From: Acidiphilium sp. PA
Lineage (GTDB): Bacteria > Pseudomonadota > Alphaproteobacteria > Acetobacterales > Acetobacteraceae
Direction of reading: 5' to 3'
DNA length: 64,000 nucleotides
Assembly: GCF_026191915.1 (NCBI RefSeq)
Contig: NZ_JAIMBY010000011.1
Coordinates: 1 to 64,000, forward strand
Under the pieces are notes generated by a model, which searched no databases, was not told the origin of the DNA, and saw only the letters and a program-made list of their open reading frames with translations. Shown here in pieces: positions 53,779 to 62,493 of this stretch. The stretch's first letter is position 1. Every line of letters begins with the position of its first letter. A program made the translations under genes and the position numbers.

Positions 53779-54475
53779 TCCCGTGGAATTCCCTGCGCTG
53801 CGCCCCGGCTTGCTGGCACCACCCGACTTTTCCCGGCTAGAACCGGCGTCACGCGCCACCCACAAACCCCGCGTCCTGCTGCTCTACGGTTCGTTGCGCG
53901 AGCGGTCTTATTCGCGGTTGTTGACCCTCGAGGCCGCCCGCCTGCTCGATCTGATGGGTGCCGAAACCCGGATCTACGACCCGCGCGAATTGCCGGTTAC
54001 CAACACGGTGCCACCCGATCACCTGAAAGTACAGGAGTTGCGCGCGCTATCGATCTGGTCCGAGGCACAGGTCTGGTGCAGCCCGGAACAGCACGGCGCG
54101 GTGACCGGGGTGATGAAGAATCAGATCGACTGGATCCCGCTGGCAGTCGGCGCGGTGCGTCCCACCCAAGGCCGGGTGCTGGCGGTGATGCAGGTTTCGG
54201 GCGGTTCGCAGAGCTTCAATGCGGTCAACACGCTGCGCCTGCTGGGCCGGTGGATGCGCATGGTGGTGATCCCCAATCAATCCAGTGTCGCCCGCGCCTA
54301 TGAGCAGTTCGACGAAGCCGGCCGCATGCTGCCTTCCGCTTATTACAACCGCGTGGTGGACGTGATGGAGGAATTACTGCGGTTCACCTGTCTTCTCCGT
54401 GATCGCAGCGCCTATCTGGTCGATCGCTACAGCGAACGGGTCTCCGCGTCGCCACACGATATCGACCGGCTGTAA
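53771..54475 (+). CDS. arsH: ArsH NADPH-dependent FMN reductase
   Basis: This 234-residue flavoprotein has the FMN-binding loop [16 protein letters not shown] and [20 protein letters not shown]. ArsH oxidises trivalent organoarsenicals or acts as a quinone reductase. The start at 53771 ([13 protein letters not shown]) overlaps the arsB end. It is the final gene of the arsR-arsC-arsC-arsB-arsH operon. Confidence 0.92.
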   Translation: MDDPVEFPALRPGLLAPPDFSRLEPASRATHKPRVLLLYGSLRERSYSRLLTLEAARLLDLMGAETRIYDPRELPVTNTVPPDHLKVQELRALSIWSEAQVWCSPEQHGAVTGVMKNQIDWIPLAVGAVRPTQGRVLAVMQVSGGSQSFNAVNTLRLLGRWMRMVVIPNQSSVARAYEQFDEAGRMLPSAYYNRVVDVMEELLRFTCLLRDRSAYLVDRYSERVSASPHDIDRL

Positions 54476-54591
54476 ATTCGAGGGTCGGCAAACTGCATCT
54501 TCCGGTGATGGCCGAACTCCTGTCGGCCGCGATCTCAGGACATGTATCGTATTGAGAGAGTGCGGCTCTTCACCTATTTCGCAGGAGGACC

Positions 54592-55539
54592 TCAGCCGCC
54601 TCCGCTCTCTCCGAACCGCCACACGGGGATGCCGAGGACACGAGCCTTGTCGGCGAGGTTCTCGCAAATGCCGGAGCCTGGGAAGACGATCACACCGACA
54701 GGCATGGTCGCCAGCATCCGGTCGTTGCGCTTGAATGGAGCGGCCTTGTTGTGCCGGGCCCATTCGGGTTTGAAGGCGATCTGGGTGACCTTGCGGTGAT
54801 CGGCCCAACAGGCGGCGATGCGTTCGGCGCCCCGTGGGCTGCCGCCATGGAGCAGGACCATGTCGGCGTGCTTGCGATGCACCCGGTCGAGCGCTGTCCA
54901 GATCCGGTCGTGATCGTTACAATCGATCCCGCCGGTGAAGGCGATGCGGGGGCCGGCGGGGAGCAGAATTTCGGTCTCGGCGCGGCGTTTGGCGGCGATG
55001 AAATCCCGGCTGTCGATCATTGCGGCGGTCAGGGTGCGGTGGTTGACCATCGATCCGGCACGCGGGCGCCAGGTTGATCCGGTGTGACGCTCGAAGAGGT
55101 CGGCCGCGGCATCGCGGAGGAGTTCGAAGGCGTTGCGTCGTTCGATCAGCGTCAGCCCTTCAGCGAGCAGGCGTTCCAGCTCGACCGAGCGGATTTCCGA
55201 GCCATCCTGATTTTGCTGGCTGCGCCGCTGGTGGTCCTCATTGGTGTCGAGCGCGCGTTGCACCCGGTCGGCCGCGCGGTGGAACAAATTGACCTGCGAC
55301 CAGAGGAGATCGGCAAGATCGGGTTCGAGGCGCGTGTCGGTAAAACTGGCAACCAAGGCGTCGAAAATATCGGCGAGTGCGCCTTCGAGGCGGGTGGCTT
55401 CGGGTAGTGGCCGTGGGTCCGGTTCGTCCTGGAAGGGTCGATGGCCATAGAGTTGCAGTTCATCGAGCAAACGGGCGGTCGGGGATGCGGCGTGGGCGGG
55501 TTCGTCGTCGTCGTGCCGAGGAAGTGGATAGGTTGCCAT
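54592..55539 (-). CDS. DUF2493 (SLOG-like) plasmid protein
   Basis: This protein of about 315 residues starts MATYPLPRHDDDEPAH. The C-terminal DUF2493 domain (about 195-310) has RIAFTGGIDCNDHDRIWTAL, LLHGGSPRGAERIAACWA and PVGVIVFPGSGICENLADKA, a Rossmann-like nucleotide-binding fold. The N-terminal half is helical. The family is common in alphaproteobacterial plasmids; the function is unknown. It shares a structured leader with DUF736. Confidence 0.82.
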   Translation of the reverse strand: MATYPLPRHDDDEPAHAASPTARLLDELQLYGHRPFQDEPDPRPLPEATRLEGALADIFDALVASFTDTRLEPDLADLLWSQVNLFHRAADRVQRALDTNEDHQRRSQQNQDGSEIRSVELERLLAEGLTLIERRNAFELLRDAAADLFERHTGSTWRPRAGSMVNHRTLTAAMIDSRDFIAAKRRAETEILLPAGPRIAFTGGIDCNDHDRIWTALDRVHRKHADMVLLHGGSPRGAERIAACWADHRKVTQIAFKPEWARHNKAAPFKRNDRMLATMPVGVIVFPGSGICENLADKARVLGIPVWRFGESGGG

Positions 55540-55560
55540 GGTCGGTGTCCTTGTTCGGGT

Positions 55561-55652
55561 GGCCGCGCCCATCGCGGCCTTCACGGCGATGCTTTGGCCG
55601 GGGCCGGGCCGGGGCTGCACCGCCTGCGGCCGAAGCGCAGCGAAGGACGGCG
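55561..55652 (-). promoter_or_regulatory. Structured leader of DUF2493 gene (shared with DUF736)
   Basis: A perfect hairpin at 55561-55579 (GGCCGC...GCGGCC) sits 22 bp before the start. Upstream, 55617-55652 is the 36-base block shared with 40834-40869 (4 differences). The inner part can fold as CTGCG...CGCAG in the sense RNA. The gene-free stretch continues to 55874 without other signals. Confidence 0.55.
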
Positions 55653-55874
55653 GGCGGCGGCTATTTTGTCTCGCGATGCAAAGCGGCTGATGAGAGATGC
55701 TACGTTTCGTTCGCGCTGATGCCCGGCCGCGGCGGAAAATAGTTGCCGCCCGCCGTTGCTGCCCCGGCCCGGCTCTGGCCCGATCGCCGCTCTCAGAAGG
55801 CCGAGGGCACGGCCCACTCCCGGACGCAGGATCGGCGACCCTGGTGGCCCATTCTTCGCAGGAACGCCGATTGA
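55653..55874. other. Intergenic region upstream of DUF2493 leader
   Basis: About 220 bases, GC-rich in its centre, between the DUF2493 leader and the Toprim gene end. The leader promoter should lie here. No gene was recognised. Confidence 0.4.
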
Positions 55875-56942
55875 TCAGCCCGGTAACGCTGAAGCCCCGT
55901 TTCCGGGTTCATTAGATGCAAAGCGCGCGGCATCCTCGGGGGCGAGTTGGACCCGCAATCGCGCCCGCATGGCCTCCGCACCGAACCGGCGCAGATCAGC
56001 GTTGAAGTCGTTGATCACCGGCCAGAGTATCCGAACGTCGATCCCGGCTAATGTGATCCGCTCGCGCAGGCGACTCGTCGCATGACGGCCGGCCTTGTCA
56101 TTGTCGCGCACGATATAGAGACGACGAGCGCTGGATGGCAGAACCAGGGCGGCGAGATGATTGGCCGACAGGCACGCCACCATCGGCAGTATGGGCAGAA
56201 CTGATCTGAGCGACAGCATTGTCTCGACGCCTTCACCGGCTGCCAGCACGTCGTTCGTCACACCGAACCTGACGCCATGACCGAGAAGATAGCCCATCGC
56301 GCGCCGTGGTGTCACGATAGGCGCCTTGGCGCATCCGGTGGGGTCGAGCCACGTTCGGTGCGCGCCGGTGATCGTGCCGTCGAGGTCGGTGACGGCCGCG
56401 ATCATCGCCGGCCAAATCTCGGTCGGTGCCTCGTCGTGCGGCCGGTAGTAGCATCGGGGATGAAAGCGGAGGGCGCCGGTATCGTGGAACGTGGTGATAC
56501 CGCGCCGGCGCAGATATGTCTCTGCGATAGTACCGGCAATCGGCTGGGCCATGCCAAACAAACGCCGTGCCGCTTCGGCTGATCCTTGCATTGCCGGAGA
56601 TCGTCTGTGCCGAAAGGTCGGTTCCGCGCTGTCACGCGGAAGGCTCAGAAACGATCGCGCCTCGGCGAGCACGTCACCGAACCGGTTGAGGCCACGATTC
56701 AGGCCGATCAGATCAAGCAGATCACCATGCTGCGATGTGGCTCCGTCGGTCCATTTGCCCGCAGCACCTTTGCCGCTTTCAGGTCCGGTCATGCGGACGA
56801 ACAAGCTGCGGCCCGGTGTGTTGGCGACATCGCCGACGAACCAGTAGCGGCCTTCACGATGGCCATTGGAGAGATAGTGGCGGCACACCGCCTCGGCGTT
56901 GCGCGCAAGACGGCGCGCCAGTTCGGATGCTGACATCGACAT
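55875..56942 (-). CDS. Toprim-domain protein (plasmid primase-like)
   Basis: This protein of about 355 residues starts MSMSASELARRLARNAEAVC. The earlier frame start (56957) is a TTG. The N-terminal zinc-finger-like part is followed by the Toprim domain (about 215-310): VLAAGEGVETMLSL (Glu) and RRLYIVRDNDKAGRHAT (DxD). It probably acts in plasmid DNA synthesis or mobilization priming. It is a regular neighbour of the ParB-like and DUF2493 genes in such plasmids. Confidence 0.85.
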   Translation of the reverse strand: MSMSASELARRLARNAEAVCRHYLSNGHREGRYWFVGDVANTPGRSLFVRMTGPESGKGAAGKWTDGATSQHGDLLDLIGLNRGLNRFGDVLAEARSFLSLPRDSAEPTFRHRRSPAMQGSAEAARRLFGMAQPIAGTIAETYLRRRGITTFHDTGALRFHPRCYYRPHDEAPTEIWPAMIAAVTDLDGTITGAHRTWLDPTGCAKAPIVTPRRAMGYLLGHGVRFGVTNDVLAAGEGVETMLSLRSVLPILPMVACLSANHLAALVLPSSARRLYIVRDNDKAGRHATSRLRERITLAGIDVRILWPVINDFNADLRRFGAEAMRARLRVQLAPEDAARFASNEPGNGASALPG

Positions 56943-56961
56943 GGCATTGCCATTCAAAAGG

Positions 56962-56993
56962 AAAGGAACCCGTCACGATCGACGGGTCCCTTT
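56962..56993 (-). terminator. Rho-independent terminator after ParB-like gene
   Basis: The stem AAAGG-ACCCGTC / GACGGGT-CCTTT with one mismatch and loop ACGATC is followed, on the minus strand, by the T-rich CCTTTCCTTTTG. It lies 20 bp after the ParB-like stop and just before the Toprim start. Confidence 0.7.
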
Positions 56994-57012
56994 GTGGCTG
57001 TCGGTCGTGAGC

Positions 57013-59202
57013 TTATTCGGCAGCGATCGCGTGATCGTCCGCCGAGGTCATCGCGGCATCGGATTCGCTCTCCACCGGATCGATGGCAATCTCACCGTCC
57101 CGAACCACCGAATCTTCTACTGCCATCGTGGTGGCGGCAGCCACTTCGGTGGGTTCGGAATTTTGCGCCGCGATCATGGCGGGCATCTGCCAGCCTGACG
57201 TGCGCAGCGGCTCCGGCAGCCAGCCCGTGACGGCCAGAAGCTGTTCCGCCCGAACCGCCATCTCACCCTTCTTCAGGTGATCGATCGACTGCGCAATGGC
57301 ATCGCCTTTCGCCTCCCGCACAGCTTCCAGGATGCGCGCTTTGGTCACCCGGCCAAGGAAGTTATCGGCGGTGGGTTGCCACCCTCCCGTCGCGACCATG
57401 TCGAGCGACACTGCGTCCGCCAGACGATCGGCGTGCGCGATCGCTTTAGGCCGCCGGTTCCACGCCTCATGAACCGCATTGACGGTCAGCGACACGCAAT
57501 GGGCGAACAGCGCCTCTCGGCTATCGGTATCAAAGTCCAGCAGCGCGTCCCACAGCGTGCCGGCGTCTTCGGGCAGTTGCTCGGCCCAGCCGCGATGCCG
57601 CGCGTCGACCCGCGCCGCCAGAGGCGTGTCAACAAGTCCTGGCGCCTGATTGCCGAACATCACGCTCTTGGGCTCGATCTCCAGGCACGAATCCGAGCTG
57701 TAGCGGTAGAACAGCTTGAGACAGAGGACGTGCAGCACGGCGAGGAACGCGATTTCCGGATCGGCGCCGATCGTTTCGCGTAACGCAAGCGTGCGATAGG
57801 CGGTGAGCTCGGTCAGCAGTCTGTCCGGGATGGGACGGATCCCTTCGTCTTCCTCCGGCGCTTCGGGTTGTGCTGTCGGATCGTCGCCCATTGGCGCCGT
57901 ATGCGCCGCATCGGAAGACGGTCCATGTTGAGGGCCTGCCACATCATCGTCATCGGCCTCACGCTGGGAGTCGCCAGATGATCCGCTATCACCATCGGGA
58001 TCGGACAGCTCCGGCTCGGCGACCGGCGGTTCGTCCTCGGCCCGGACATAGCCGCGTTCGACGCGCAGTCGCCCAGACCCGTCGATGCTGACAAAGGCAC
58101 CAGCCCGCGCGATATCGGCGGTGTCGTAGATCACCGGTCGGCTCTCGATCGCGGTCAGCGCAGCCTCGATTTCGCCCAGGCGCTGCTCGATCGCGTCGGG
58201 CAGTTCATCTTCGTGCGCATGGATTTCCTCGAGTTGCTCGGCTTCGGCCCGTAACGCTTCGACGGCTGCGCTCTCCACCTCGGTCAAAGGCGGCTGCTCG
58301 CCGGCGATCAGCCGCAGCCCATAGGTGTGGCCATACGAGAAGTCGATTGCCGCCTCGACCCACTTCCAGCCTTCGGCACGGATCACTGCCGCGTCGTGTT
58401 CCAGCGCCTCGCAGACCACGCGCTGCAGCAAGCCAGCATCCTGCAGCCAGCCGCCATCGTCCGGCTGGAACAGATCGCGCATGACCGCACCCCCCGCGGC
58501 GACGTAGGCGGCCCCGGCATACTGCGCCCGCTTGTCGGAACTGCGCACGGCACCCTCGGTGAGCAGCCGGCGGATCTGATACGGCTCCTTGTTGTAGGAT
58601 CGCAGGGTCGCCTCCCAGACCTGCTCCTGGCGCTCGTGGTCGGGGCTGACGGTGAAGGCCATCAACTGGTCGAGCGTCATGCCATCCTCGGCATAGACAT
58701 CGAGCAGCTTGGGCGAGACGGCGGCAAGCCGAAGCCGCTGCTTCACCACGGAAACTGCGACGAAGAACGCCGCAGCGATTTCCTCCTCAGTGAACCCTTT
58801 CTCCCGCAGGGTGAGAAACGCGCGGAACTGGTCGAGCGGATGCAGCGGCGCGCGCTGCACGTTCTCGGCGAGACTGTCCTCCTCGGCGATGCCCTCGGTG
58901 CGCACCACGCAAGGGATCGGTGCGGTGCGGCCGAGCCGTTTCTGCTTGACCAGCAGTTCCAGCGCCCGGAAGCGGCGCCCGCCGGCAGGGATTTCAAACA
59001 TTCCGGTCTCGGCGCCATCGGCGTCGAGCACAGCCCGTACTGTCAGGCTTTGCAGCAGGCTGCGCCGGGCGATATCCAAAGCCAGCTCCTCGATCGAAAC
59101 ACCGGCCTTGATCCGCCGGACATTGGCCTGGCTGAGCACCAGCTGGTTGAAGGGGATGTCGCGCGAGGCGCTGAGGGTGATCTTCTGAACGGTTTTAGCC
59201 AT
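57013..59202 (-). CDS. ParB/RepB-like nuclease-domain plasmid protein
   Basis: This protein of about 729 residues starts MAKTVQKITLSASRDIPFNQ. The N-terminal ParB domain (about 15-110) has LVLSQANVRRIKAGVSIEEL, FEIPAGGRRFRALELL and EEDSLAENVQRAPLHPLDQF. A helix-turn-helix-like segment follows (EEIAAAFFVAVSVVKQRLRL). A long acidic linker (about 425-500) leads to a helical C-terminal domain. These large ParB-like proteins are common in alphaproteobacterial plasmids and differ from true partition ParB. Its leader (59216-59258) has a conserved hairpin. Confidence 0.87.
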   Translation of the reverse strand: MAKTVQKITLSASRDIPFNQLVLSQANVRRIKAGVSIEELALDIARRSLLQSLTVRAVLDADGAETGMFEIPAGGRRFRALELLVKQKRLGRTAPIPCVVRTEGIAEEDSLAENVQRAPLHPLDQFRAFLTLREKGFTEEEIAAAFFVAVSVVKQRLRLAAVSPKLLDVYAEDGMTLDQLMAFTVSPDHERQEQVWEATLRSYNKEPYQIRRLLTEGAVRSSDKRAQYAGAAYVAAGGAVMRDLFQPDDGGWLQDAGLLQRVVCEALEHDAAVIRAEGWKWVEAAIDFSYGHTYGLRLIAGEQPPLTEVESAAVEALRAEAEQLEEIHAHEDELPDAIEQRLGEIEAALTAIESRPVIYDTADIARAGAFVSIDGSGRLRVERGYVRAEDEPPVAEPELSDPDGDSGSSGDSQREADDDDVAGPQHGPSSDAAHTAPMGDDPTAQPEAPEEDEGIRPIPDRLLTELTAYRTLALRETIGADPEIAFLAVLHVLCLKLFYRYSSDSCLEIEPKSVMFGNQAPGLVDTPLAARVDARHRGWAEQLPEDAGTLWDALLDFDTDSREALFAHCVSLTVNAVHEAWNRRPKAIAHADRLADAVSLDMVATGGWQPTADNFLGRVTKARILEAVREAKGDAIAQSIDHLKKGEMAVRAEQLLAVTGWLPEPLRTSGWQMPAMIAAQNSEPTEVAAATTMAVEDSVVRDGEIAIDPVESESDAAMTSADDHAIAAE

Positions 59203-59215
59203 GTCGGTAACTCCG

Positions 59216-59258
59216 CGACGGGCGGCCGAAAGCCTCTCTCTCGGCCTGCAACCCATCA
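59216..59258 (-). promoter_or_regulatory. Two-stem RNA leader of the ParB-like gene
   Basis: In the sense (minus) RNA an outer stem UGAUGGG / CCCGUCG (two G-U pairs) encloses an inner perfect stem GGCCGA / UCGGCC with loop GAGAGAGGCUU. The ribosome site CGGAG follows directly after the outer stem, 9 bases before the ATG. The DUF932 gene has the same structure at 61978-62022 with different but still pairing bases. Confidence 0.65.
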
Positions 59259-59309
59259 CGAAATCCCGCGCAGCCCTCTCACTCTCGATGCCGGCCTCAA
59301 ACCCGGCGA

Positions 59310-59699
59310 TCACCGATCCTCCGCCGGTCCATCCGGACAATTGAACACTTCGGCACCGGCGGCACGATAGGCGGCGGCCACAACGACCAAAGGCGCGTAG
59401 CTGAATGGACCATACGGCACCGGATCGGGCGGCATGCCGACAGCGATCATCGGTCCCTGCAACGCCAGCCGCACCACGGCGGCAAAATCGAGACCGCGGC
59501 TATCGATCACCAACAGCCCCGCTCCGATGCACGCGGCCTTGATCGTGTCGGCATCAGAGCCCGAGAGCCTGGCGCCATCGTCGTACCAGAGGATAAACCC
59601 GCCCCGACCGATCGAGAGATGACCACCCGTGGTCCTCAGTGCCCGGGCGATCAGATCGTCGTAGCGATGATCGTCAGATTTGTTTGATCCGGCTTGCAT
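59310..59699 (-). CDS. Hypothetical plasmid protein
   Basis: This protein of about 129 residues starts MQAGSNKSDDHRYDDLIARA. It contains GGHLSIGRGGFILWYDDGAR, LVIDSRGLDFAAVVRLALQG and VVAAAYRAAGAEVFNCPDG. No family was recognised. Its leader region (59700-59796) carries 8-bp inverted arms. The position between the ParB-like and toxin-antitoxin genes suggests backbone function. Confidence 0.55.
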   Translation of the reverse strand: MQAGSNKSDDHRYDDLIARALRTTGGHLSIGRGGFILWYDDGARLSGSDADTIKAACIGAGLLVIDSRGLDFAAVVRLALQGPMIAVGMPPDPVPYGPFSYAPLVVVAAAYRAAGAEVFNCPDGPAEDR

Positions 59700-59717
59700 A
59701 ATCTGTCTCCATGACCG

Positions 59718-59796
59718 ACCCGCCGGGAGCCACCCTCCCAAATCCATCGATCCGTCACGGAACGCCGGCGGCCCTCTGGCTCTCCGGGCGGCGGGT
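59718..59796 (-). repeat. Inverted repeat upstream of the hypothetical gene
   Basis: Arms ACCCGCCG (59718-59725) and CGGCGGGT (59789-59796) enclose 63 bases with a further small hairpin (GGGAG / CTCCC). It may form a long leader structure for the gene starting at 59699. The remaining bases to 59964 show nothing else. Confidence 0.4.
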
Positions 59797-59964
59797 AAGA
59801 GAGCCGGCCGGGCGATCCCGACTGACTGAGGTTTGATCGCACTCACCTTCCCAGTCCGTCTTCCCGTCTTCCCGTCCTATCGCATTATGGCCGAGATCAA
59901 GCCGATCAAGTCGTTGCATCCCGACCAGGGATATGAAAGACTATCCCTATCAGGAGAATCGACA

Positions 59965-60231
59965 ATGTCGCACACAGTCGTTGGAAAATGGGGAAAGAAC
60001 CTTGCCATTCGCGTCCCCGTGGACGTCGCGCGCACGGCCGGTCTGACAGACGGCGAAAAGGTCGAGATTGAAACACAGGACGGCGATATTGTCGTCCGGC
60101 GGCGGGCGGCCCACGCTCAAGCGCGCCAGGACGCGGAGGTGGCGGCCGAGGAAATCATCGCCGAGAGCCGCCGCTATTCCCTTGGCACCGTTTCCATCCG
60201 AGACTTGCTCGACGATGGACGGCGGGGATGA
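59965..60231 (+). CDS. vapB: AbrB/MazE-type antitoxin (VapB-like)
   Basis: This 88-residue protein has the swapped-hairpin domain SHTVVGKWGKNLAIRVPVDV, then EKVEIETQDGDIVVRRR, and a helical tail for toxin binding (IIAESRRYSLGTVSIRDLLD). A ribosome site AGGAG precedes the ATG. It overlaps the toxin by 4 bp. It binds its own promoter and neutralises the PIN toxin. Confidence 0.87.
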   Translation: MSHTVVGKWGKNLAIRVPVDVARTAGLTDGEKVEIETQDGDIVVRRRAAHAQARQDAEVAAEEIIAESRRYSLGTVSIRDLLDDGRRG

Positions 60232-60641
60232 GCCTCGTGCTCGACGCATCCATGACTGTTGCGTGGCTGTTCGACGATGAGCGGACGCCTGCCGCTCACG
60301 CCGTGATGCGCCGTGTGGTCGTCGAAGGCGCGATCGTGCCCTCGCTGTGGCGACTTGAGGTTGCCAACGTGTTGCGCAATGCGGTCCGACGCGGCCGTTG
60401 CGATGAAGCCTTTGCCGACCGGTCCCTGACGCGGCTTGGACGCCTCACGATCAAGAGCGACCAGGAAACCGACGACCGTGCGTGGGGTGCAACGCGAACC
60501 CTGTCGCGCGAGGAAAATCTGACACTTTACGACGCCGCCTATCTTGAATTGGCGGTCCGCAAAGACGCGCCGCTGGCATCCTGCGATGCCGCATTGCTGG
60601 CGGCGGCGGCACGCCGGAAGGTTGAAATCCTCCCGGCCTGA
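60228..60641 (+). CDS. vapC: PIN-domain toxin VapC
   Basis: This 137-residue ribonuclease toxin has the acidic PIN residues in LVLDASMTVAWLFDDE, PSLWRLEVANVLRNAV, NLTLYDAAYLELAV and LASCDAALLAAA. It cleaves RNA when free of antitoxin. The pair probably stabilises the element in the host. Confidence 0.9.
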   Translation: MSLVLDASMTVAWLFDDERTPAAHAVMRRVVVEGAIVPSLWRLEVANVLRNAVRRGRCDEAFADRSLTRLGRLTIKSDQETDDRAWGATRTLSREENLTLYDAAYLELAVRKDAPLASCDAALLAAAARRKVEILPA

Positions 60642-60720
60642 TGCTTGCGCCGCCCGCGTGCGGCTATCGATTACGCATCGCCCGACAACTCGCCGTTGTT
60701 GACGGATGCGGCTTCCAGTT

Positions 60721-61965
60721 TCACGTCAGTTGGGCAGCACGCTGCAGCAAGATCCTGGCCTTGCTCTCGAGCTCCAGCCTGGTGTCCTGATGCGGCTTGG
60801 CGCGGGCGAGCGCAGTGATGCCCTGCACGAAGTCAAACACGCTCTCGGGAGGGCGCCCTTCCTCGTCAAGAACCGTGGCGATGACCTTCGCCGTTTCGGT
60901 CTTGTTAAAACCGAATTTGCGAAGAAAGGCGTCTCGATCCTCGTCTTTGCGGGCGACGATCACCTCGCGTGCCGCCCTGATCCCGGCGACGAAGGGAGCC
61001 GGTGACGAGGTGGCGAAGCGCTCCAGCGCAGGCGCGGCCTGATGAGCGAAGCGGTGCGCGGCAAATTTACTGTGCCGGATGCTGATCTCCTCAAAGCCTT
61101 CGGCGCCCCAGATATTGCGGTTCATGCAGACTGCCCGGAGATAGAACGACGCGATGCCGAGCGTCTTCGAGCCGACCTCGCTGTTCCAACAATAGAAGCC
61201 ACGAAAGTAGAGGTCGGGCTCGCCGTTCGGCAATCTCCCAGCCTCGATTGGGTTGGTGTCGTCCACCAGAAACAGGAACACGTCGCGGTCGCTGGCATAC
61301 AGGGTGGTCGTGTCCTTGGTGACCTCGACATAGGGATTGTGGGTCATGCTCGACCAATCGAGCAGGCCCGGCACCTTCCAACGGGTGTCACCGATCCCGT
61401 CGCCAGCGATCCGCATAACGGCCCCAACCAGTTCGTGATCCCAGATGCGGCCGTAATCCGGGCCGGTCAGCGCGCGCAGCTCGATGCGGCCGTCATCGGC
61501 CTCCAGTGTCTTCACCAACTCGCCCCGGTGCGACAGCAAACCGTGCTGCATGTTGATGCCGGCCAGTGGCGCCGGCAACTGGCGCAGATACCCGGCGGGT
61601 GCGCCGACCAAGCTGCACATCTGGCCGAACGACCAATGGGTGGGCGCCACCGGCTCATCGCGACCGGGCACGATCAGGCACATTCGCTCCGGATTCTCCC
61701 GGCTCGCCTCGATGCGCAGGTGTCGGGTCTCGACGGTCCGCGCGGTAGCACGATCTGCCCGCGCGCGAACGGACTCATATAGCGAACCGAGCGAAAGGTA
61801 CCGCTCATCGTCCGGCCGGGAAAACCATTCGGAGGATACTCGGCCGATGCGCTCGCCCCGATAGATATCGACTTTGAAGGCACCCGTCACGTCCGCGGGG
61901 TTAGCCTTATCGGTAATCTGCCCGGGGACGCTAGCGCGGCTCTGGAAACCAATGCTCTGGACCAT
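60721..61965 (-). CDS. DUF932 plasmid protein
   Basis: This protein of about 414 residues starts MVQSIGFQSRASVPGQITDK. The DUF932 domain covers most of the length: GQMCSLVGAPAGYLRQLPAP, RALTGPDYGRIWDHELVGAV, SDRDVFLFLVDDTNPIEAGR and RGFYCWNSEVGSKTLGIASF. The family, related to phage/plasmid LGT_TIGR03299, is of unknown function. It is the last backbone gene before the tRNA. Its leader (61978-62022) forms the same structure as that of the ParB-like gene. Confidence 0.87.
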   Translation of the reverse strand: MVQSIGFQSRASVPGQITDKANPADVTGAFKVDIYRGERIGRVSSEWFSRPDDERYLSLGSLYESVRARADRATARTVETRHLRIEASRENPERMCLIVPGRDEPVAPTHWSFGQMCSLVGAPAGYLRQLPAPLAGINMQHGLLSHRGELVKTLEADDGRIELRALTGPDYGRIWDHELVGAVMRIAGDGIGDTRWKVPGLLDWSSMTHNPYVEVTKDTTTLYASDRDVFLFLVDDTNPIEAGRLPNGEPDLYFRGFYCWNSEVGSKTLGIASFYLRAVCMNRNIWGAEGFEEISIRHSKFAAHRFAHQAAPALERFATSSPAPFVAGIRAAREVIVARKDEDRDAFLRKFGFNKTETAKVIATVLDEEGRPPESVFDFVQGITALARAKPHQDTRLELESKARILLQRAAQLT

Positions 61966-61977
61966 GGAAATTCTCCG

Positions 61978-62022
61978 CGACGGGCCAGCCAAGAGCCTCT
62001 CTCTCAGCTTACAGGCCCGTCG
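61978..62022 (-). promoter_or_regulatory. Two-stem RNA leader of the DUF932 gene
   Basis: In the sense RNA a perfect 9-bp outer stem (CGACGGGCC / GGCCCGUCG) encloses an inner stem AGCUGA / UUGGCU with loop GAGAGAGGCUC. Two inner pairs are G-U, which would be mismatches on the DNA plus strand, so pairing is preserved only in the transcript. The ribosome site CGGAG follows the outer stem directly. It is the partner of 59216-59258. Confidence 0.7.
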
Positions 62023-62371
62023 TAGAAAACCCTCGGGACTTTTCCTCTCAAAAACCGGTAATGGCTATGGTCTTCGCGACTTGCTGTCGTTGCGCCAGAA
62101 CTCTACTCGATACTGTCGCTCGTGGCGTTGACCAAAACCGCCTCTCAGCACAGGCACTTACCTCTCATCCTCAAGTTGTTGCCTGGCAGAAGCAAACCTA
62201 ATTGCGAGGCCGGTTACCGGCAGCGTATTTGCATCGCTCATCCCTCGCGGAACGTCCTCTTCTCGGATCAACCCCACTCATTGAAACCGCCTAATTCAAA
62301 AAACTCCCCAGCATAAAACCCGTCATAATTTCTGATTAATACGGGGTTTAGAAGCTAACCTATTGAAAATA
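62023..62371. other. Gene-free region between DUF932 leader and tRNA
   Basis: About 350 bases, richer in AT than neighbours (especially 62290-62370). The right junction of an integrated element with the tRNA 3' end would lie here. No integrase or clear direct repeat was seen. Confidence 0.45.
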
Positions 62372-62446
<75 letters not shown>

Positions 62447-62493
62447 CACGCGCCCGCTATAGCGATGCCGGGACGCCGTCGCAAGCCGCGTCG

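Noticed and set aside
55540-55620. N-terminal extension of DUF2493 protein (342-residue version)
   Set aside because: It runs through the leader hairpin conserved with DUF736; the start MATYPLP at 55539 fits better.
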